Source: Hydrogenophaga sp.
Lineage (GTDB): Bacteria > Pseudomonadota > Gammaproteobacteria > Burkholderiales > Burkholderiaceae_C
Length of the DNA: 64,000 nucleotides
Assembly: GCF_018780385.1 (NCBI RefSeq)
Contig: NZ_JADMJO010000055.1
Location: 1 to 64,000 of the forward strand
Direction: 5' to 3'
Part shown: positions 25,413 to 37,753 of the stretch, in pieces
How the letters are laid out: every line of letters starts with the position of its first letter
How positions within the stretch are numbered: position 1 is the stretch's first letter
Position numbers and translations under genes: made by a program
Notes under the pieces: generated by a model
The model's input: the letters and a program-made list of their open reading frames with translations, nothing else
What the model was told of the DNA's origin: nothing
Database searches by the model: none

Positions 25413-26333
25413 ATGATCGAGACGTTTCAACAAGCCCTGCCGCACGGCATCACGCTGAGCTGCCGGGCTGCGGGCCAGCCGGGCCGGCCGGTTCTCCTGT
25501 TTCTCCACGGCTTTCCCGAAGCCGCGTTCGTTTGGGACGAGCTGCTGGCACATTTCGCGCAACCCCAACACGGCGGTTACCGCTGCGTGGCGCCCAACCT
25601 GCGGGGCTACGAACACTCCAGCGCGCCCACAGAGATGGCGGCCTACCGCGCCAAGCCGCTGGTGCAGGACCTTGCCGCGCTGATCGATGTCATCACACAG
25701 GACAGCCCCACGCCAGGGCAACTCGCGTGTCTGGTGGCGCACGACTGGGGCGGAGCGCTGGCCTGGAGCGTGGCCGCGCAGATGCCGGCGACCATGCGCC
25801 AGCTCGCCATCGTGAATGCGCCCCACCCAGCCACCTTCCAGCGCGAACTGGCCAACTCGCCGACGCAACAGGCCTCGAGTGCGTACATGAACTTCCTCGC
25901 GCGACCCGACGCGCCAGCGCTGCTGGCAGAAAACGATTTCGCGCGACTGTGGCCCTTCTTCACCAACATGGCGGCCGACAGCGGCCCCATGGCCTGGCTC
26001 GATGACGCCACGCGCGAACGCTATCGCGAAGTCTGGAGCCTGGGTCTGCATGGCCCTTGTGCCTACTACGCGGCCTCACCGCTGCGCCCACCCACCACCA
26101 GCGATCCTGGCGCCGTGGCAGTGCAGCTGCCGCGCGAGCGCGTGGCGGTCAACGTGCGCACGCTGGTGATCTGGGGACTGGGCGACACCGCCTTGCCAGA
26201 AGCTTTGCTGGACGGGCTCGGCGGCTATGTGGCCGACCTGCGCATCGAGCGGGTGCCGGGCGCCACGCACTGGATCGTGCACGAACAGCCCCAGCAGGTG
26301 GCAGCACTGATCAGGGCTTTCCTGAAGAACTGA
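25413..26333 (+). CDS. alpha/beta-fold hydrolase (epoxide hydrolase-like)
   Basis: LLFLHGFPEAAFVWDELL (HGxP) and VAHDWGGALAW nucleophile elbow. Confidence 0.88.
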   Translation: MIETFQQALPHGITLSCRAAGQPGRPVLLFLHGFPEAAFVWDELLAHFAQPQHGGYRCVAPNLRGYEHSSAPTEMAAYRAKPLVQDLAALIDVITQDSPTPGQLACLVAHDWGGALAWSVAAQMPATMRQLAIVNAPHPATFQRELANSPTQQASSAYMNFLARPDAPALLAENDFARLWPFFTNMAADSGPMAWLDDATRERYREVWSLGLHGPCAYYAASPLRPPTTSDPGAVAVQLPRERVAVNVRTLVIWGLGDTALPEALLDGLGGYVADLRIERVPGATHWIVHEQPQQVAALIRAFLKN

Positions 26334-26345
26334 GCAGGGGGATGC

Positions 26346-27269
26346 TCAAAGGCCGGCGTAGAACGAAGGTTCGCCGTCAGGCCGGGTCTTGAAGCGCTTG
26401 TGCACCCAGTAGTACTGCTCGGGCGTGGCTCGGATGAAGCCTTCAAGGTGGGTGTTCATCATGGCCGTGTCGGCCTCCACGTCGCCCGTGGGGTAGTTCG
26501 GCCAGGGTGCATGCACCGTCACCTCGTACCCCTCCTTGGTCAAGCGGCTGACCACCGGCACCACGCGTGCCTTGGCCATGCGCGCAAACCGCGAGAGTGA
26601 GGTGATGGTGGCGGTCTGCACACCGAAGAAGGGAACGAAGACCGAGTCGCGCGTGCCGTAGTCCATATCGGGCAGCAGGTACAGCGGCAGGCCCTGGCGC
26701 AGCGCAGCCACGAGCGGCTTGAGCCCTTGGCGCATGGCCACGATGTGGGGCTCGCCAAAGCGCTGACGGCCTTTGGACATCCAGCGGTCCACGTCGGCGT
26801 TGAGCTGCTCGGCGTAGATGCCGCAAAAGCGGCGCTCCAGGTGGGCGGTCAGGGCGGTCCAGCCGGCATCCATGCCCACGAAGTGCGGCGCGAACATGAC
26901 CGTGGGCTCGTTGCCGGCCAACGCCTGCAGGTCGCCCGTGAGCTTCAGGCGCTGGCGGATGGTCGCATCGCTCGCCTCCCACAGCCAGCTGCGGTCCATC
27001 CAGGCTTGGGCGAAAAACACGAAATGCTGGCGCACCGCGCGATTGCGTTCAGCGGCGCTGTGCTCCGGAAAACACAAGGCCCAGTTGGTGCGGGCAATAC
27101 CGCGGCGGCGCGCCGCGACCGTGTGCAGCACCTGACCGAGCACCCATCCCAGCGCGCGCACCCACGACAAGGGCAGAGCGGCCAACACGCGCATGAAAAC
27201 CAGCCCCAGCCGATTGGCGATGCCGCCGGGCGGCAACTGGTGGGCGGAGACGGGAATGGGATCGGACAT
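26346..27269 (-). CDS. lysophospholipid/lipid A acyltransferase (LpxL/HtrB family)
   Basis: RRRGIARTNWALCFPEHSAAERNRAVRQHF...APHFVGMDAG...GLPLYLLPDMDYGTRDSVFVPFFGV. Confidence 0.9.
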   Translation of the reverse strand: MSDPIPVSAHQLPPGGIANRLGLVFMRVLAALPLSWVRALGWVLGQVLHTVAARRRGIARTNWALCFPEHSAAERNRAVRQHFVFFAQAWMDRSWLWEASDATIRQRLKLTGDLQALAGNEPTVMFAPHFVGMDAGWTALTAHLERRFCGIYAEQLNADVDRWMSKGRQRFGEPHIVAMRQGLKPLVAALRQGLPLYLLPDMDYGTRDSVFVPFFGVQTATITSLSRFARMAKARVVPVVSRLTKEGYEVTVHAPWPNYPTGDVEADTAMMNTHLEGFIRATPEQYYWVHKRFKTRPDGEPSFYAGL

Positions 27270-28138
27270 CAGCGCAAGGGCGGTGGGCTCTTGTAACGGT
27301 CATATGACCAGAGGTATTGGGCCGGGCATTCTCGCACCAGCGCTTCCATGGCCTGGTTGATCTGCCGCGCCGCCACCAAAGCGTCGCCGGCCAGGGGACC
27401 AAACGACCGCACGTGCACCCGGAAACCACGGCCCCAGCTCAGCCGCTCGCCCCAGCTCACCAGGATTTGCGTGTCAGCACTCTGCGCCAAGCGCGCCGAG
27501 AGCGTCATGGTGTAGGCGTCGCGCCCGAAAAACGGCGCCCAGACCCCCTGCCCCGCAGGCGGCACCTGATCGGGCAGCAGGCCCACCACATCGCCACCCT
27601 TGAGCGCCTTGATGAGTTGTTTCACGCCGGCCAGGTTGGTGGGTGCGGCCAGCAAGCCCGGGCGCTGACGCGCGCCCGCCACCAGATCGCGCAGCCAGGG
27701 CTGGCGCGCCGGGCGAAACAGCACCGTCATGGGATGCTGGGCGCCGAAGCGCTGCGCGTAGGCTTGGGCGGTGATCTCGAAGCAGCCCAGGTGCGGCGTC
27801 AGGAACAGCACCCCCGAGCCCTGCGCCTGCGCCAGCTCGATGAGCTCGGCACCGTCCCATTCCACCCGCACCGGGCGCCCCAGCCACAGACGGGGCAACT
27901 CGGCCACCAGCTTGCCCGCCTCGCCGACGGAAGCCCGCGCGACGTCCGAGGAAATCCCGGCCTGCTTCGCATGGGCGAGCAGGCGACGGCGGTAGCGGCC
28001 CGAGAGCAGAAAGCTCACCCAGCCCAGCACCCAGCCCAGCGCGTGCAGCACCGGCAGCGGCAGCAGACTCAAGGTACGAAAAAGGAATTGGATCAGCGAG
28101 GCCAAGGCGGTGGTGGGACGGGACGGGGCACGGACCAT
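27269..28138 (-). CDS. lysophospholipid/lipid A acyltransferase (LpxL/HtrB family), second copy
   Basis: LFLTPHLGCFEITAQAYAQRFGAQHPMTVLFRPARQPWLRDLV...VGLLPDQVPPAGQGVWAPFFG. Confidence 0.9.
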   Translation of the reverse strand: MVRAPSRPTTALASLIQFLFRTLSLLPLPVLHALGWVLGWVSFLLSGRYRRRLLAHAKQAGISSDVARASVGEAGKLVAELPRLWLGRPVRVEWDGAELIELAQAQGSGVLFLTPHLGCFEITAQAYAQRFGAQHPMTVLFRPARQPWLRDLVAGARQRPGLLAAPTNLAGVKQLIKALKGGDVVGLLPDQVPPAGQGVWAPFFGRDAYTMTLSARLAQSADTQILVSWGERLSWGRGFRVHVRSFGPLAGDALVAARQINQAMEALVRECPAQYLWSYDRYKSPPPLR

Positions 28139-28154
28139 GGTCTAGAATTCGCCC

Positions 28155-28211
28155 ATCGCCGAGTTACTGAACTAATTGCGGGGCGATTCATAAATTCCGC
28201 TAAAGCGTTCG
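28155..28211 (+). promoter_or_regulatory. candidate SAM-II (SAM_alpha)-type riboswitch in the metK leader
   Basis: P1 ATCGCC(28155-28160)/GGCGAT(28182-28187); pseudoknot TGAAC(28168-28172)/GTTCG(28207-28211) and GCGG(28178-28181)/CCGC(28197-28200); ATAAA-TTC-CGCTAAA core matches SAM-II sequences recalled from memory. -10-like TAGAAT at 28143-28148 puts a start near 28155. Confidence 0.75.
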
Positions 28212-28260
28212 CCGAACTCTGAAGACCGGCAACGCCGATCAACCAACTTGGAGTTTATAC

Positions 28261-29442
28261 ATGGCGAACGATTTCCTTTTCACCTCCGAATCCGTCTCTG
28301 AAGGCCACCCCGACAAGGTTGCCGACCAGATTTCCGACGCGATCCTTGACGCAATCTTCGAGCAGGACCCACGCAGCCGCGTGGCGGCCGAGACCTTGTG
28401 CAACACCGGCCTGGTGGTGCTGGCCGGCGAGATCACGACCAACGCGCACGTTGACTACATCCAGGTCGCGCGTGACACCTTGAAGCGCATTGGTTACGAC
28501 AACACCGATTACGGCATCGACTACAAGGGTTGTGCGGTGCTGGTCGCCTACGACAAGCAGAGCAACGACATCGCCCAAGGCGTGGACCACGCCAGCGACG
28601 ACCACTTGAACATCGGCGCGGGCGACCAGGGCCTGATGTTCGGCTACGCGTGCGACGAGACGCCCGAGCTGATGCCCGCGCCCATTTATTACGCCCACCG
28701 CCTGGTGGAGCGCCAGGCCCAGTTGCGCAAGGACGGCCGTCTGCCGTTCCTGCGGCCCGACGCCAAGAGCCAGGTGACGATGCGCTACGTGGACGGCAAG
28801 CCGCACAGCATCGACACCGTGGTGCTGTCCACCCAGCACAGCCCTGACCAGAGCGAAACCCCCACCAAGATGAAGGCCTCGTTCAATGAAGCCATCATCG
28901 AAGAGATCATCAAGCCGGTGCTGCCCAAGGAATGGCTGCAGAACACGCGTTACCTGATCAACCCCACCGGCCGTTTCGTCATCGGTGGTCCGCAAGGCGA
29001 TTGCGGCCTGACCGGACGCAAGATCATCGTGGATACCTACGGTGGCGCCTGCCCGCACGGGGGTGGTGCGTTTTCCGGCAAGGACCCGTCCAAGGTTGAC
29101 CGTTCGGCCGCCTATGCCGCGCGTTACGTGGCCAAGAACGTGGTGGCCGCCGGCTTGGCCAAGCAATGCCAGATCCAGGTCGCTTACGCCATCGGCGTGG
29201 CCCGCCCGATGAACGTGACCGTTTACACGGAAGGCACCGGTGTGATTTCCGACGAGCAGATCGCAGCCTTGGTGAATGAACACTTTGATCTGCGCCCCAA
29301 AGGCATCATCCAGATGCTGGACCTGCTGCGCCCGATCTACACCAAGACCGCCGCCTACGGCCACTTCGGCCGCGAAGAGCCTGAGTTCACCTGGGAGCGC
29401 ACCGACCGTGCTGCCGCCCTGCGCAAGGCTGCCGGCTTGTAA
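28261..29442 (+). CDS. metK: S-adenosylmethionine synthetase
   Basis: [32 protein letters not shown]...[12 protein letters not shown]. Confidence 0.98.
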   Translation: MANDFLFTSESVSEGHPDKVADQISDAILDAIFEQDPRSRVAAETLCNTGLVVLAGEITTNAHVDYIQVARDTLKRIGYDNTDYGIDYKGCAVLVAYDKQSNDIAQGVDHASDDHLNIGAGDQGLMFGYACDETPELMPAPIYYAHRLVERQAQLRKDGRLPFLRPDAKSQVTMRYVDGKPHSIDTVVLSTQHSPDQSETPTKMKASFNEAIIEEIIKPVLPKEWLQNTRYLINPTGRFVIGGPQGDCGLTGRKIIVDTYGGACPHGGGAFSGKDPSKVDRSAAYAARYVAKNVVAAGLAKQCQIQVAYAIGVARPMNVTVYTEGTGVISDEQIAALVNEHFDLRPKGIIQMLDLLRPIYTKTAAYGHFGREEPEFTWERTDRAAALRKAAGL

Positions 29443-29462
29443 GCAATCACTTACAAGTCACC

Positions 29463-29498
29463 AAAAAGCCCCGGTGCGCGAGCCCCGGGGCTTTTTTT
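29463..29498 (+). terminator. intrinsic terminator after metK
   Basis: AGCCCCGGtgcgcgagccCCGGGGCTTTTTTT; 8-bp GC-rich stem plus T tract. Confidence 0.85.
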
Positions 29499-29591
29499 CG
29501 TCAGAAATGGGCTGGATACACCTCCCATTCCAGCGCTTGCATCCGCTGAATTTTTGTCGCCAGCGTCCGATAAGGAAGTACGAGCAATTCC

Positions 29592-31673
29592 TTGCCCCGA
29601 TTCGAACCGACCTGGAGCCCTCCCATGGACACCTCTGCATCGACCACTGAGCAGCAGTTGGCACCCATCACCGACGAACTGCTGGCGGCCCTGAGCGCCG
29701 CGCGCGCGCTGTACGACAACGCGCCCTGCGGCCTGTTGGCGCTGGACGCCGATCTGCGCTGCGTGAACGTCAACCAGACCCTGCTGGACTGGCTCGGCAT
29801 GGACCGGGAAGAGGTGGTCATGTTCATGACGCTCGTGGACCTGGCCGCGCCAGAGTGCTGCAGCCTGGCGTCCACGCATGTGGAGCAACTGTTGATCAGC
29901 GGGCGCACCGAGCCGCTGTCGCTGACGTTGCGCCGCGCCAACGGCGACTTCCTGCAAGCCCGACTCACCTCCACTGCGGTCTATGACGCGGAGGGCCAGT
30001 TCCTGCACACCAGCACCATGGTGGCGGACCAGGGCAACGTACCGGTCAACCACGTCATCGACGCGCCCAAGGACGCCATCCTGCGCAGCATCACCAACCG
30101 CATCCCGGCGCGGCTGGCTTACTACGACAAGAACCTGATCTGCCGCTTTGCCAACAACGCGCACGCCCAGCGCTACGCCAAGGAACCTGAAGACATGGTG
30201 GGCTCACACCTGAGCGAGGTGGTGCGCCCCGAGGTGCTGCCTGAAATCATGTCGCGCGTGCTGGCCACGCTCGGGGGCCAGGCGCAAAACTTCGAAGCCG
30301 CACGCAAGGGAGCCGACGGCGAGCAGAACTACTTCGATATCCACTACATCCCCGATGTGCAGAATGGTTCGGTCGAGGGCCTGTTCATCGAGCTGCACGA
30401 CATCACCGAGCGTCGCCGCACCGAAGAATTCGTGTTGCACGCCAACCAGGATCTGGAAGAGCGGGTGCGGGAGCGCTCCGAAGAGCTGTTCGCCAGCGAG
30501 CAGCGCTACCGCCTCATGGTCGATGCCATCCAGGACTACTGCATCTATTTCGTGGACGAGACCGGCGCCGTGACCGAATGGACCGAGAGCGCCCAGCGCC
30601 TGCACGGCCACCAGCGCTCACAGATCGTCGGCCAGTCGTACGAGACGCTGATGTGCACCGACAACGCCGGCGAAGACGAGGTGGACCCCAGCCAGGTGTT
30701 GCGCCTGGCCAAGGACCACGGCCAATGGGAGTCTCGCGGCTGGCGCCTGCGCGAGGACGGCTCGCGCTTCTGGGCGCACACCGTGCTCACCGCGCTGCGA
30801 AACGAGGCCGGCGAACTGCAGGCTTTGTCGAGCATCACGCGCGACATGACCGCCGCCAAGAGCCTGGAGGACGTCATGAACGATCTCAACCGCGAGCTCG
30901 AAAAACGCGTGGCCGAACGCACACAGCAGCTTGTGGCGGCCAACAAGGATCTGGACGTGTTCTCGCACATGGTCTCGCACGACCTGCGCGCACCGCTGCG
31001 CCACATCGCCAGTTTTGTGAGTCTGCTGCAGGAGCAGACCGGTGAATCCACCGACAACCTCGCCCGTCAGTACCAGACCTCGATCGCCAAGGCATCCAAG
31101 CGCATGAGCCTGATGATCGAAGGCCTGCTGGAGTACGCGCGCCTGGGCCGTGTGACGATCGAGGCCCAGCCCGTGCCGCTCACGCCGCTGTTGCACGGCG
31201 TCGTCGCCCACCTCAAACAAGAAAACCCGCATCGCTCCATTGAATGGTCCATCGATCCGGATCTGCCGTTGGTTCGTGGCGACGCCATGCTGCTGGCTCA
31301 GGCCTGGGGCAACCTGCTCGACAACGCAGTGAAGTACACCAGCAAACGCACGGATGCCGTCATCAAGGTGGGCTGGAAGGTCAACCCCATGGGCGGACGC
31401 ACCTTCTACGTGAGCGACAACGGCGCCGGCTTCGACCTGGAGAAAGCGCACAACCTGTTCGTGATGTTCCAGCGCCAGCACCACTCGATGGACTTCGAGG
31501 GCACCGGCACGGGTCTGGCACTGGCGCAACGCATCATCGACCGGCACGGCGGTCGCATCTGGTCGGAAACCGCTCCGGGCGCGGGCTGCACCTTCTACTT
31601 CACGCTGCCGCTGGAGAGCATCGAGCCCGACCTGGCTTTCCCGGAACCATCAATGGTCGAACTCACGGCCTGA
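29592..31673 (+). CDS. multi-PAS sensor histidine kinase (alternative start near 29624)
   Basis: PAS-like repeats, H-box [28 protein letters not shown]-box [15 protein letters not shown]-boxes [11 protein letters not shown] and [21 protein letters not shown]. Confidence 0.93.
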   Translation: MPRFEPTWSPPMDTSASTTEQQLAPITDELLAALSAARALYDNAPCGLLALDADLRCVNVNQTLLDWLGMDREEVVMFMTLVDLAAPECCSLASTHVEQLLISGRTEPLSLTLRRANGDFLQARLTSTAVYDAEGQFLHTSTMVADQGNVPVNHVIDAPKDAILRSITNRIPARLAYYDKNLICRFANNAHAQRYAKEPEDMVGSHLSEVVRPEVLPEIMSRVLATLGGQAQNFEAARKGADGEQNYFDIHYIPDVQNGSVEGLFIELHDITERRRTEEFVLHANQDLEERVRERSEELFASEQRYRLMVDAIQDYCIYFVDETGAVTEWTESAQRLHGHQRSQIVGQSYETLMCTDNAGEDEVDPSQVLRLAKDHGQWESRGWRLREDGSRFWAHTVLTALRNEAGELQALSSITRDMTAAKSLEDVMNDLNRELEKRVAERTQQLVAANKDLDVFSHMVSHDLRAPLRHIASFVSLLQEQTGESTDNLARQYQTSIAKASKRMSLMIEGLLEYARLGRVTIEAQPVPLTPLLHGVVAHLKQENPHRSIEWSIDPDLPLVRGDAMLLAQAWGNLLDNAVKYTSKRTDAVIKVGWKVNPMGGRTFYVSDNGAGFDLEKAHNLFVMFQRQHHSMDFEGTGTGLALAQRIIDRHGGRIWSETAPGAGCTFYFTLPLESIEPDLAFPEPSMVELTA

Positions 31674-31686
31674 GGCGCGTCGATCG

Positions 31687-32499
31687 GTGGGCATGATGCC
31701 CGTCGATAATTCGCGCGTGACGTCAACGCCCCTCTTCTCCTTGCAAGGCCGCGTGGCCCTGGTCACCGGCGCCAGCCGTGGCCTGGGCCTGGCCATGGCC
31801 CGTGCGCTCGCCGCCCACGGGGCCGAGGTCTGGCTCAATGGCCGTGATGCCGACAGCCTCCAGTTGGCCGTGGAACACACCCGCGCCGCCGGGCCAGCGG
31901 CTGGTGGTCTGGCCCACGCACTGCCGTTCGACGTGACCGACGAAGCTGCTGCCACCGCCGCCGTCGCCCGTGTGCTGGCTGAAAGCGGTCGCCTGGACAT
32001 CCTGATCAACAACGTGGGCCAACGCCGCCGCCAGCCGCTGGACGAGCTGCCCGCCCAGGCCCTGCGCGAGGTGCTGGAGGCCAATCTCGTGTCGGCCTGG
32101 CACCTGTGCCGGGAAGCCGCGCGCCCCATGCGCGAACAGGGGTTCGGTCGCATCATCAACGTGACCTCCATCGCCGGGCCGATCGCCCGTGGAGGAGACG
32201 CGGCCTACACCACCAGCAAAGGTGCGTTGGAAGCCCTCACCCGCGCCCTGGCGGCCGAACTGGGCCCGCATGGCATCAACGTCAACGCCATTGCCCCGGG
32301 CTTCTTTGCCACCGAAGCCAACACAGACATGGTCGAAAACGCCCAGACACTGGCTTGGCTGCAGCAACGCAGCTCGCTCGGCCGTTGGGGCCAACCGGAC
32401 GAGATCGCGGGGGCCGCCGTGTTTCTGGCCTCACCTGCGGCCAGCTACGTGACCGGGCAGACGCTGGTGGTCGACGGTGGCTATCTGGCCCATTTCTGA
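31687..32499 (+). CDS. SDR family oxidoreductase
   Basis: [19 protein letters not shown] (TGxxxGxG), [43 protein letters not shown]. Confidence 0.93.
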   Translation: MGMMPVDNSRVTSTPLFSLQGRVALVTGASRGLGLAMARALAAHGAEVWLNGRDADSLQLAVEHTRAAGPAAGGLAHALPFDVTDEAAATAAVARVLAESGRLDILINNVGQRRRQPLDELPAQALREVLEANLVSAWHLCREAARPMREQGFGRIINVTSIAGPIARGGDAAYTTSKGALEALTRALAAELGPHGINVNAIAPGFFATEANTDMVENAQTLAWLQQRSSLGRWGQPDEIAGAAVFLASPAASYVTGQTLVVDGGYLAHF

Positions 32500-32500
32500 T

Positions 32501-34255
32501 TCAGGCGCCGACCGGCCCTGCGCCGTTTGGGGTCAGGTGCAACACGACCTTGCGCGGATCGTCAGCGAGCTGATCCAGCGCGCGATGCAGGCGCTCCATC
32601 AGGCGGGTGTCGTCGAGCGACTCGTCGTCTTCGTCGGGCAGCGCTGCAGAGACCAGGCGAAAACGCAGTGGCAGGTCGGTTGGCAGCAAGGGCACCCGCT
32701 CCAGTCCCTTGGCCACGATGTGCTGGCCCAGCAGCTTGAGATCCTCGGGCCCCTCGACCAGCATCGCAAAGCGCGTCTCCGTCATGCGGCTGACGGTGTC
32801 CACATCGCGCACCACAGCCGACAAGCGTGAGGCGGTCACCACCAGCGACCGGTCACCGGCCTCACGGCCCTCACGCTCGATGATGGCGGCGTGGTTGGAC
32901 AACTCCACCAGCACCACACCGCAGCGGTGGCCGTAACGGCGAGAACGGCGCAGCGCATCGCGCAGGCGCAGCATGAGCACCGGCGCAATCGTCAAGCCAG
33001 TCAGGGGGTCGGTGCTTTCGATCGCACGCAGGCGGGCCCGGTTTTCGCTGAAATCCTTGGCGCGGCGGTGCAGGATGTAGAGCAGGAGCGGGATCTCGAT
33101 CGCAGAGCCAATCAGCACGGCGTACTGCGTTGCCCAGCTGTCCGGCAGAACTCCGGCACTGCGCAGCGCCGGAAAGGGGTACGCCAGGTGCACCGGCAGG
33201 AAACCCAGCGCCATCCAGCCCGCGTAGGTTTCGCCCCGACGCCAGGTCCAGACGCAGAGGCCAAAGCTCAGCAGCACCGACAGCAAGCCATACAGGTTGA
33301 GCACGATGAAGGCCGGCCGGTTCAGCAGCAACAGGTAGAGCGCGGGGAACAGCAGGCCGAAAACCGACCACGCGAGCACGAATCGATCAACCCCGCGGTG
33401 GTGGCGCGAGACCACGCAAACCTCACGCACGAACCAGATGCCGGACGCCGTCAACCACAGCATGAACACGGCTGGTGCCGCGTCGTTCCATGCGGCATGG
33501 TCGGGCCAGAAAAACAAGCCTCCGATGCCGGTGAAGGCGGCCTGAAATCCCAGCATGGACGCCACATAGCAACAGTAGGCGATGAATGCCCTGTCGGCGT
33601 ACAGGCGCGCATGCACCCAGCCGATGAACAGCACCAGCAGCCCGAAGCCCAGGTAGCCACCCACCATCAGAAAGGTCCACTGGCGCTTCTCCTGCAACTG
33701 CCGCTCATCCAGCAAGATCAGGCGCGGGCTCAGTGGCGCGGGCCGGTTCTCCAGCCGCAGCCAGACGGGGCCGGTGGCCTGGGGGTCGAGCGCAAACACC
33801 GGCGTCTGGTCCGGGTGAGCCCACTGCGACACCGGCAGGTGATCCCCCGCCTGCTGGGCCGTCCACGCGCCCGACGAGCTCGCGGTGTACAGCGTGGCCT
33901 GATTCGTGAAGGCCGCAGCGCTCAGCATCAGGTACCAGCGGCGACCGGCGTCGCGCTGCGACAGATCCAGACGCAGCCACAGCGCTGCGCCATCGAGCTG
34001 GAAGCTTTGGTAGCCTTCCATGGTCATGAAATCGCCGGCTGGCCGGCGGGTCACCTCCTCGATGGGCAGGCCACCGGAAGTGTCGATCCAGTGGCGCGCC
34101 TGCAAGGTGATGTCGGTCTCGCCGGACGAAGCGCGGGCGAAGTCCGGCCACAGAGCCAACCAGAGACCGCATAACAGGACGGTCAATCCCGCCAGGCGGC
34201 GGAACAGGAAAGCAAAACAGGGGGCCGGATCGGGTGATGGGGTAAATCGATCCAT
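32501..34255 (-). CDS. 7TMR-DISM membrane sensor protein with degenerate GGDEF domain
   Basis: DISMED2-like periplasmic region, 7TM block, then ESTDPLTGL...DVDTVSRMTETRFAMLVEG, in which GGDEF is replaced by MTETRF. Confidence 0.85.
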   Translation of the reverse strand: MDRFTPSPDPAPCFAFLFRRLAGLTVLLCGLWLALWPDFARASSGETDITLQARHWIDTSGGLPIEEVTRRPAGDFMTMEGYQSFQLDGAALWLRLDLSQRDAGRRWYLMLSAAAFTNQATLYTASSSGAWTAQQAGDHLPVSQWAHPDQTPVFALDPQATGPVWLRLENRPAPLSPRLILLDERQLQEKRQWTFLMVGGYLGFGLLVLFIGWVHARLYADRAFIAYCCYVASMLGFQAAFTGIGGLFFWPDHAAWNDAAPAVFMLWLTASGIWFVREVCVVSRHHRGVDRFVLAWSVFGLLFPALYLLLLNRPAFIVLNLYGLLSVLLSFGLCVWTWRRGETYAGWMALGFLPVHLAYPFPALRSAGVLPDSWATQYAVLIGSAIEIPLLLYILHRRAKDFSENRARLRAIESTDPLTGLTIAPVLMLRLRDALRRSRRYGHRCGVVLVELSNHAAIIEREGREAGDRSLVVTASRLSAVVRDVDTVSRMTETRFAMLVEGPEDLKLLGQHIVAKGLERVPLLPTDLPLRFRLVSAALPDEDDESLDDTRLMERLHRALDQLADDPRKVVLHLTPNGAGPVGA

Positions 34256-34367
34256 CCCAGGATCGTAAATGTTCGCGCCACCCGTCCCGGGATGGCGCGG
34301 TCACTTGCTGGCTCACACCAGAAATAAAGCACGGCGGCCTTGAAATGGGTTGCCGTCGCCCTTATCA

Positions 34368-34394
34368 TTAGCACTCGCTGGGGTTGAGTGCTAA
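34368..34394. promoter_or_regulatory. CIRCE element (HrcA operator) upstream of groESL
   Basis: TTAGCACTC-N9-GAGTGCTAA, an exact match to the CIRCE consensus. Confidence 0.97.
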
Positions 34395-34491
34395 CAAGCT
34401 TTCCCCAAGTGATCGGCGGCATCCGCCCGGTTCCCAGCCGGCACCGCCGACCTGAGCCCCCTTCCCATCCGTTCCATATCCAGGAGATGCA

Positions 34492-34782
34492 ATGAACCTT
34501 CGTCCTCTCGGCGATCGCGTGATCGTCAAGCGCATTGACAGCGAAACCAAAACCGCTTCCGGCATCGTCATTCCTGACGCAGCCGCAGAGAAGCCTGACC
34601 AGGGCGAGATCCTGGCGGTCGGTCCTGGCAAGAAAAACGACAAGGGCGAACTGGCCGCCATGAACGTCAAGGTCGGTGACCGCGTTCTGTTCGGCAAATA
34701 CAGTGGCCAGACCGTCAAGGTCGACGGCAACGAACTGTTGGTGATGAAAGAAGACGACCTGTTTGCGGTTGTTGAGAAGTAA
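34492..34782 (+). CDS. groES: co-chaperonin GroES
   Basis: [47 protein letters not shown]. Confidence 0.98.
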   Translation: MNLRPLGDRVIVKRIDSETKTASGIVIPDAAAEKPDQGEILAVGPGKKNDKGELAAMNVKVGDRVLFGKYSGQTVKVDGNELLVMKEDDLFAVVEK

Positions 34783-34806
34783 TTCTTCTCTTTTCTTTCT
34801 TTTTAA

Positions 34807-36471
<1,665 letters not shown>

Positions 36472-36605
36472 TTGCTCCTTGCCTGAGGCGCCATGCCGGC
36501 GTTGCAAGGGCTTGCAGTGGCGCTGCCACTGTCTACGCCCTTGCGCCTTGGCCTGGTGCCTCATGCTGCGTCGTAGGTGCACCCCGGTGTGCCAAACGAC
36601 CCCAA

Positions 36606-36641
36606 GAAAAAACCCCGCGAGTTGCCTCGCGGGGTTTTTTT
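36606..36641 (+). terminator. intrinsic terminator after groEL
   Basis: AAAAACCCCGCGAgttgccTCGCGGGGTTTTTTT; symmetric, so possibly bidirectional (tal ends on the other side). Confidence 0.85.
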
Positions 36642-36771
36642 GTTTCTGCTGTTCGCTCACCCCAAGCATGGGTGCTCGGGCTGGCCGGATGGCGATTTGC
36701 TGACGCGAAGCGGCTGATGAGCCGTCCGGCCAGCCCGGGCGCCCATGCGCTCCAGGCCAAAGACAAGAAGC

Positions 36772-37713
36772 TCAGCGCATCAACGCTTCCAGCTTGATGG
36801 TGTCAGCCACAAACGCCCGGATGCCCTCAGCCAGTTTCTCGGTCGCCATCGCATCCTCATTGAGAGCAAAGCGGAAGCTGGCTTCATCGTGGGCTACGAA
36901 TGGGATGTCCATGGCTTTCGAAGCTTCGGCGTCGAGCGCGCGGCTCAAGGGCGCCTCGCTGGCAGCCAGTTGGGCCAGCAACTCCGGGCTGATGGTCAGC
37001 AGGTCGCAGCCGGCCAGCGCCGTGATCTGGCCCACGTTGCGAAAGCTCGCACCCATCACCTCGGTCAGGATGCCGTGCTTCTTGTAGAACTCATAGATGC
37101 TGCGCACCGAGCGCACGCCCGGGTCGTTGGGGCCTGCCATCGCGGCCTCATCCCAGCCCGCACCCGCCGACTTCTTGTACCAGTCGTAGATGCGGCCCAC
37201 GAACGGTGAGATCAGCTGCACCTTGGCCTGCCCGCAAGCCACCGCCTGGGCAAAAGAAAACAACAGGGTGAGATTGGTGCGGATGCCGTCGCGCTCCAAC
37301 TGTGCTGCCGCCTGGATGCCTTCCCATGTGGAGGCGACCTTGATCAGCACGCGCTCCGCAGACACACCCTCGCTCTGGTACAGCTCGATGATGCGGCGCC
37401 CACGGGCCACCGTGGCCTGGGTGTCAAAACTCAATCGGGCGTCCACTTCGGTCGACACGCGCCCCGGAATCAGCTGCAGGATCTCGCACCCGAAACGCAC
37501 CAGCAGCCGGTTCGTCACTTCGTCCAGCCCTTGTTCACCGTAGGTTGCCACAGCGTCTTTCAGCAAGTGCGCGTACTCGGGTTTTTGCACCGCCTTCAAG
37601 ATCAGCGATGGGTTCGTCGTGGCGTCGTGCGGGGCAAACGCGGCGATCTGTTTGAAGTCGCCGGTGTCGGCCACCACGGTGGTGAATTGTTTGAGGGCGT
37701 CGAGCTGGTTCAT
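36772..37713 (-). CDS. tal: transaldolase (start at [10 protein letters not shown])
   Basis: [41 protein letters not shown]...[16 protein letters not shown]. Confidence 0.97.
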   Translation of the reverse strand: MNQLDALKQFTTVVADTGDFKQIAAFAPHDATTNPSLILKAVQKPEYAHLLKDAVATYGEQGLDEVTNRLLVRFGCEILQLIPGRVSTEVDARLSFDTQATVARGRRIIELYQSEGVSAERVLIKVASTWEGIQAAAQLERDGIRTNLTLLFSFAQAVACGQAKVQLISPFVGRIYDWYKKSAGAGWDEAAMAGPNDPGVRSVRSIYEFYKKHGILTEVMGASFRNVGQITALAGCDLLTISPELLAQLAASEAPLSRALDAEASKAMDIPFVAHDEASFRFALNEDAMATEKLAEGIRAFVADTIKLEALMR

Positions 37714-37735
37714 GGAACGGATTATCCGACAAGCT

Positions 37736-37753
37736 TGGTAATAAAATTTCATT
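37736..37753. promoter_or_regulatory. candidate HexR-type operator between tal and the rpiR-family gene
   Basis: TGGTAATAAAATTTCATT, an imperfect palindrome around TAATAAAATTTCA in a 66-bp divergent spacer next to a HexR-like regulator. Confidence 0.55.

Noticed and set aside
26346-28138. Tandem LpxL-family acyltransferases as a possible recent duplication
   Set aside because: The two proteins are quite divergent, and a tandem next to metK appears to be an ordinary arrangement for this lineage.
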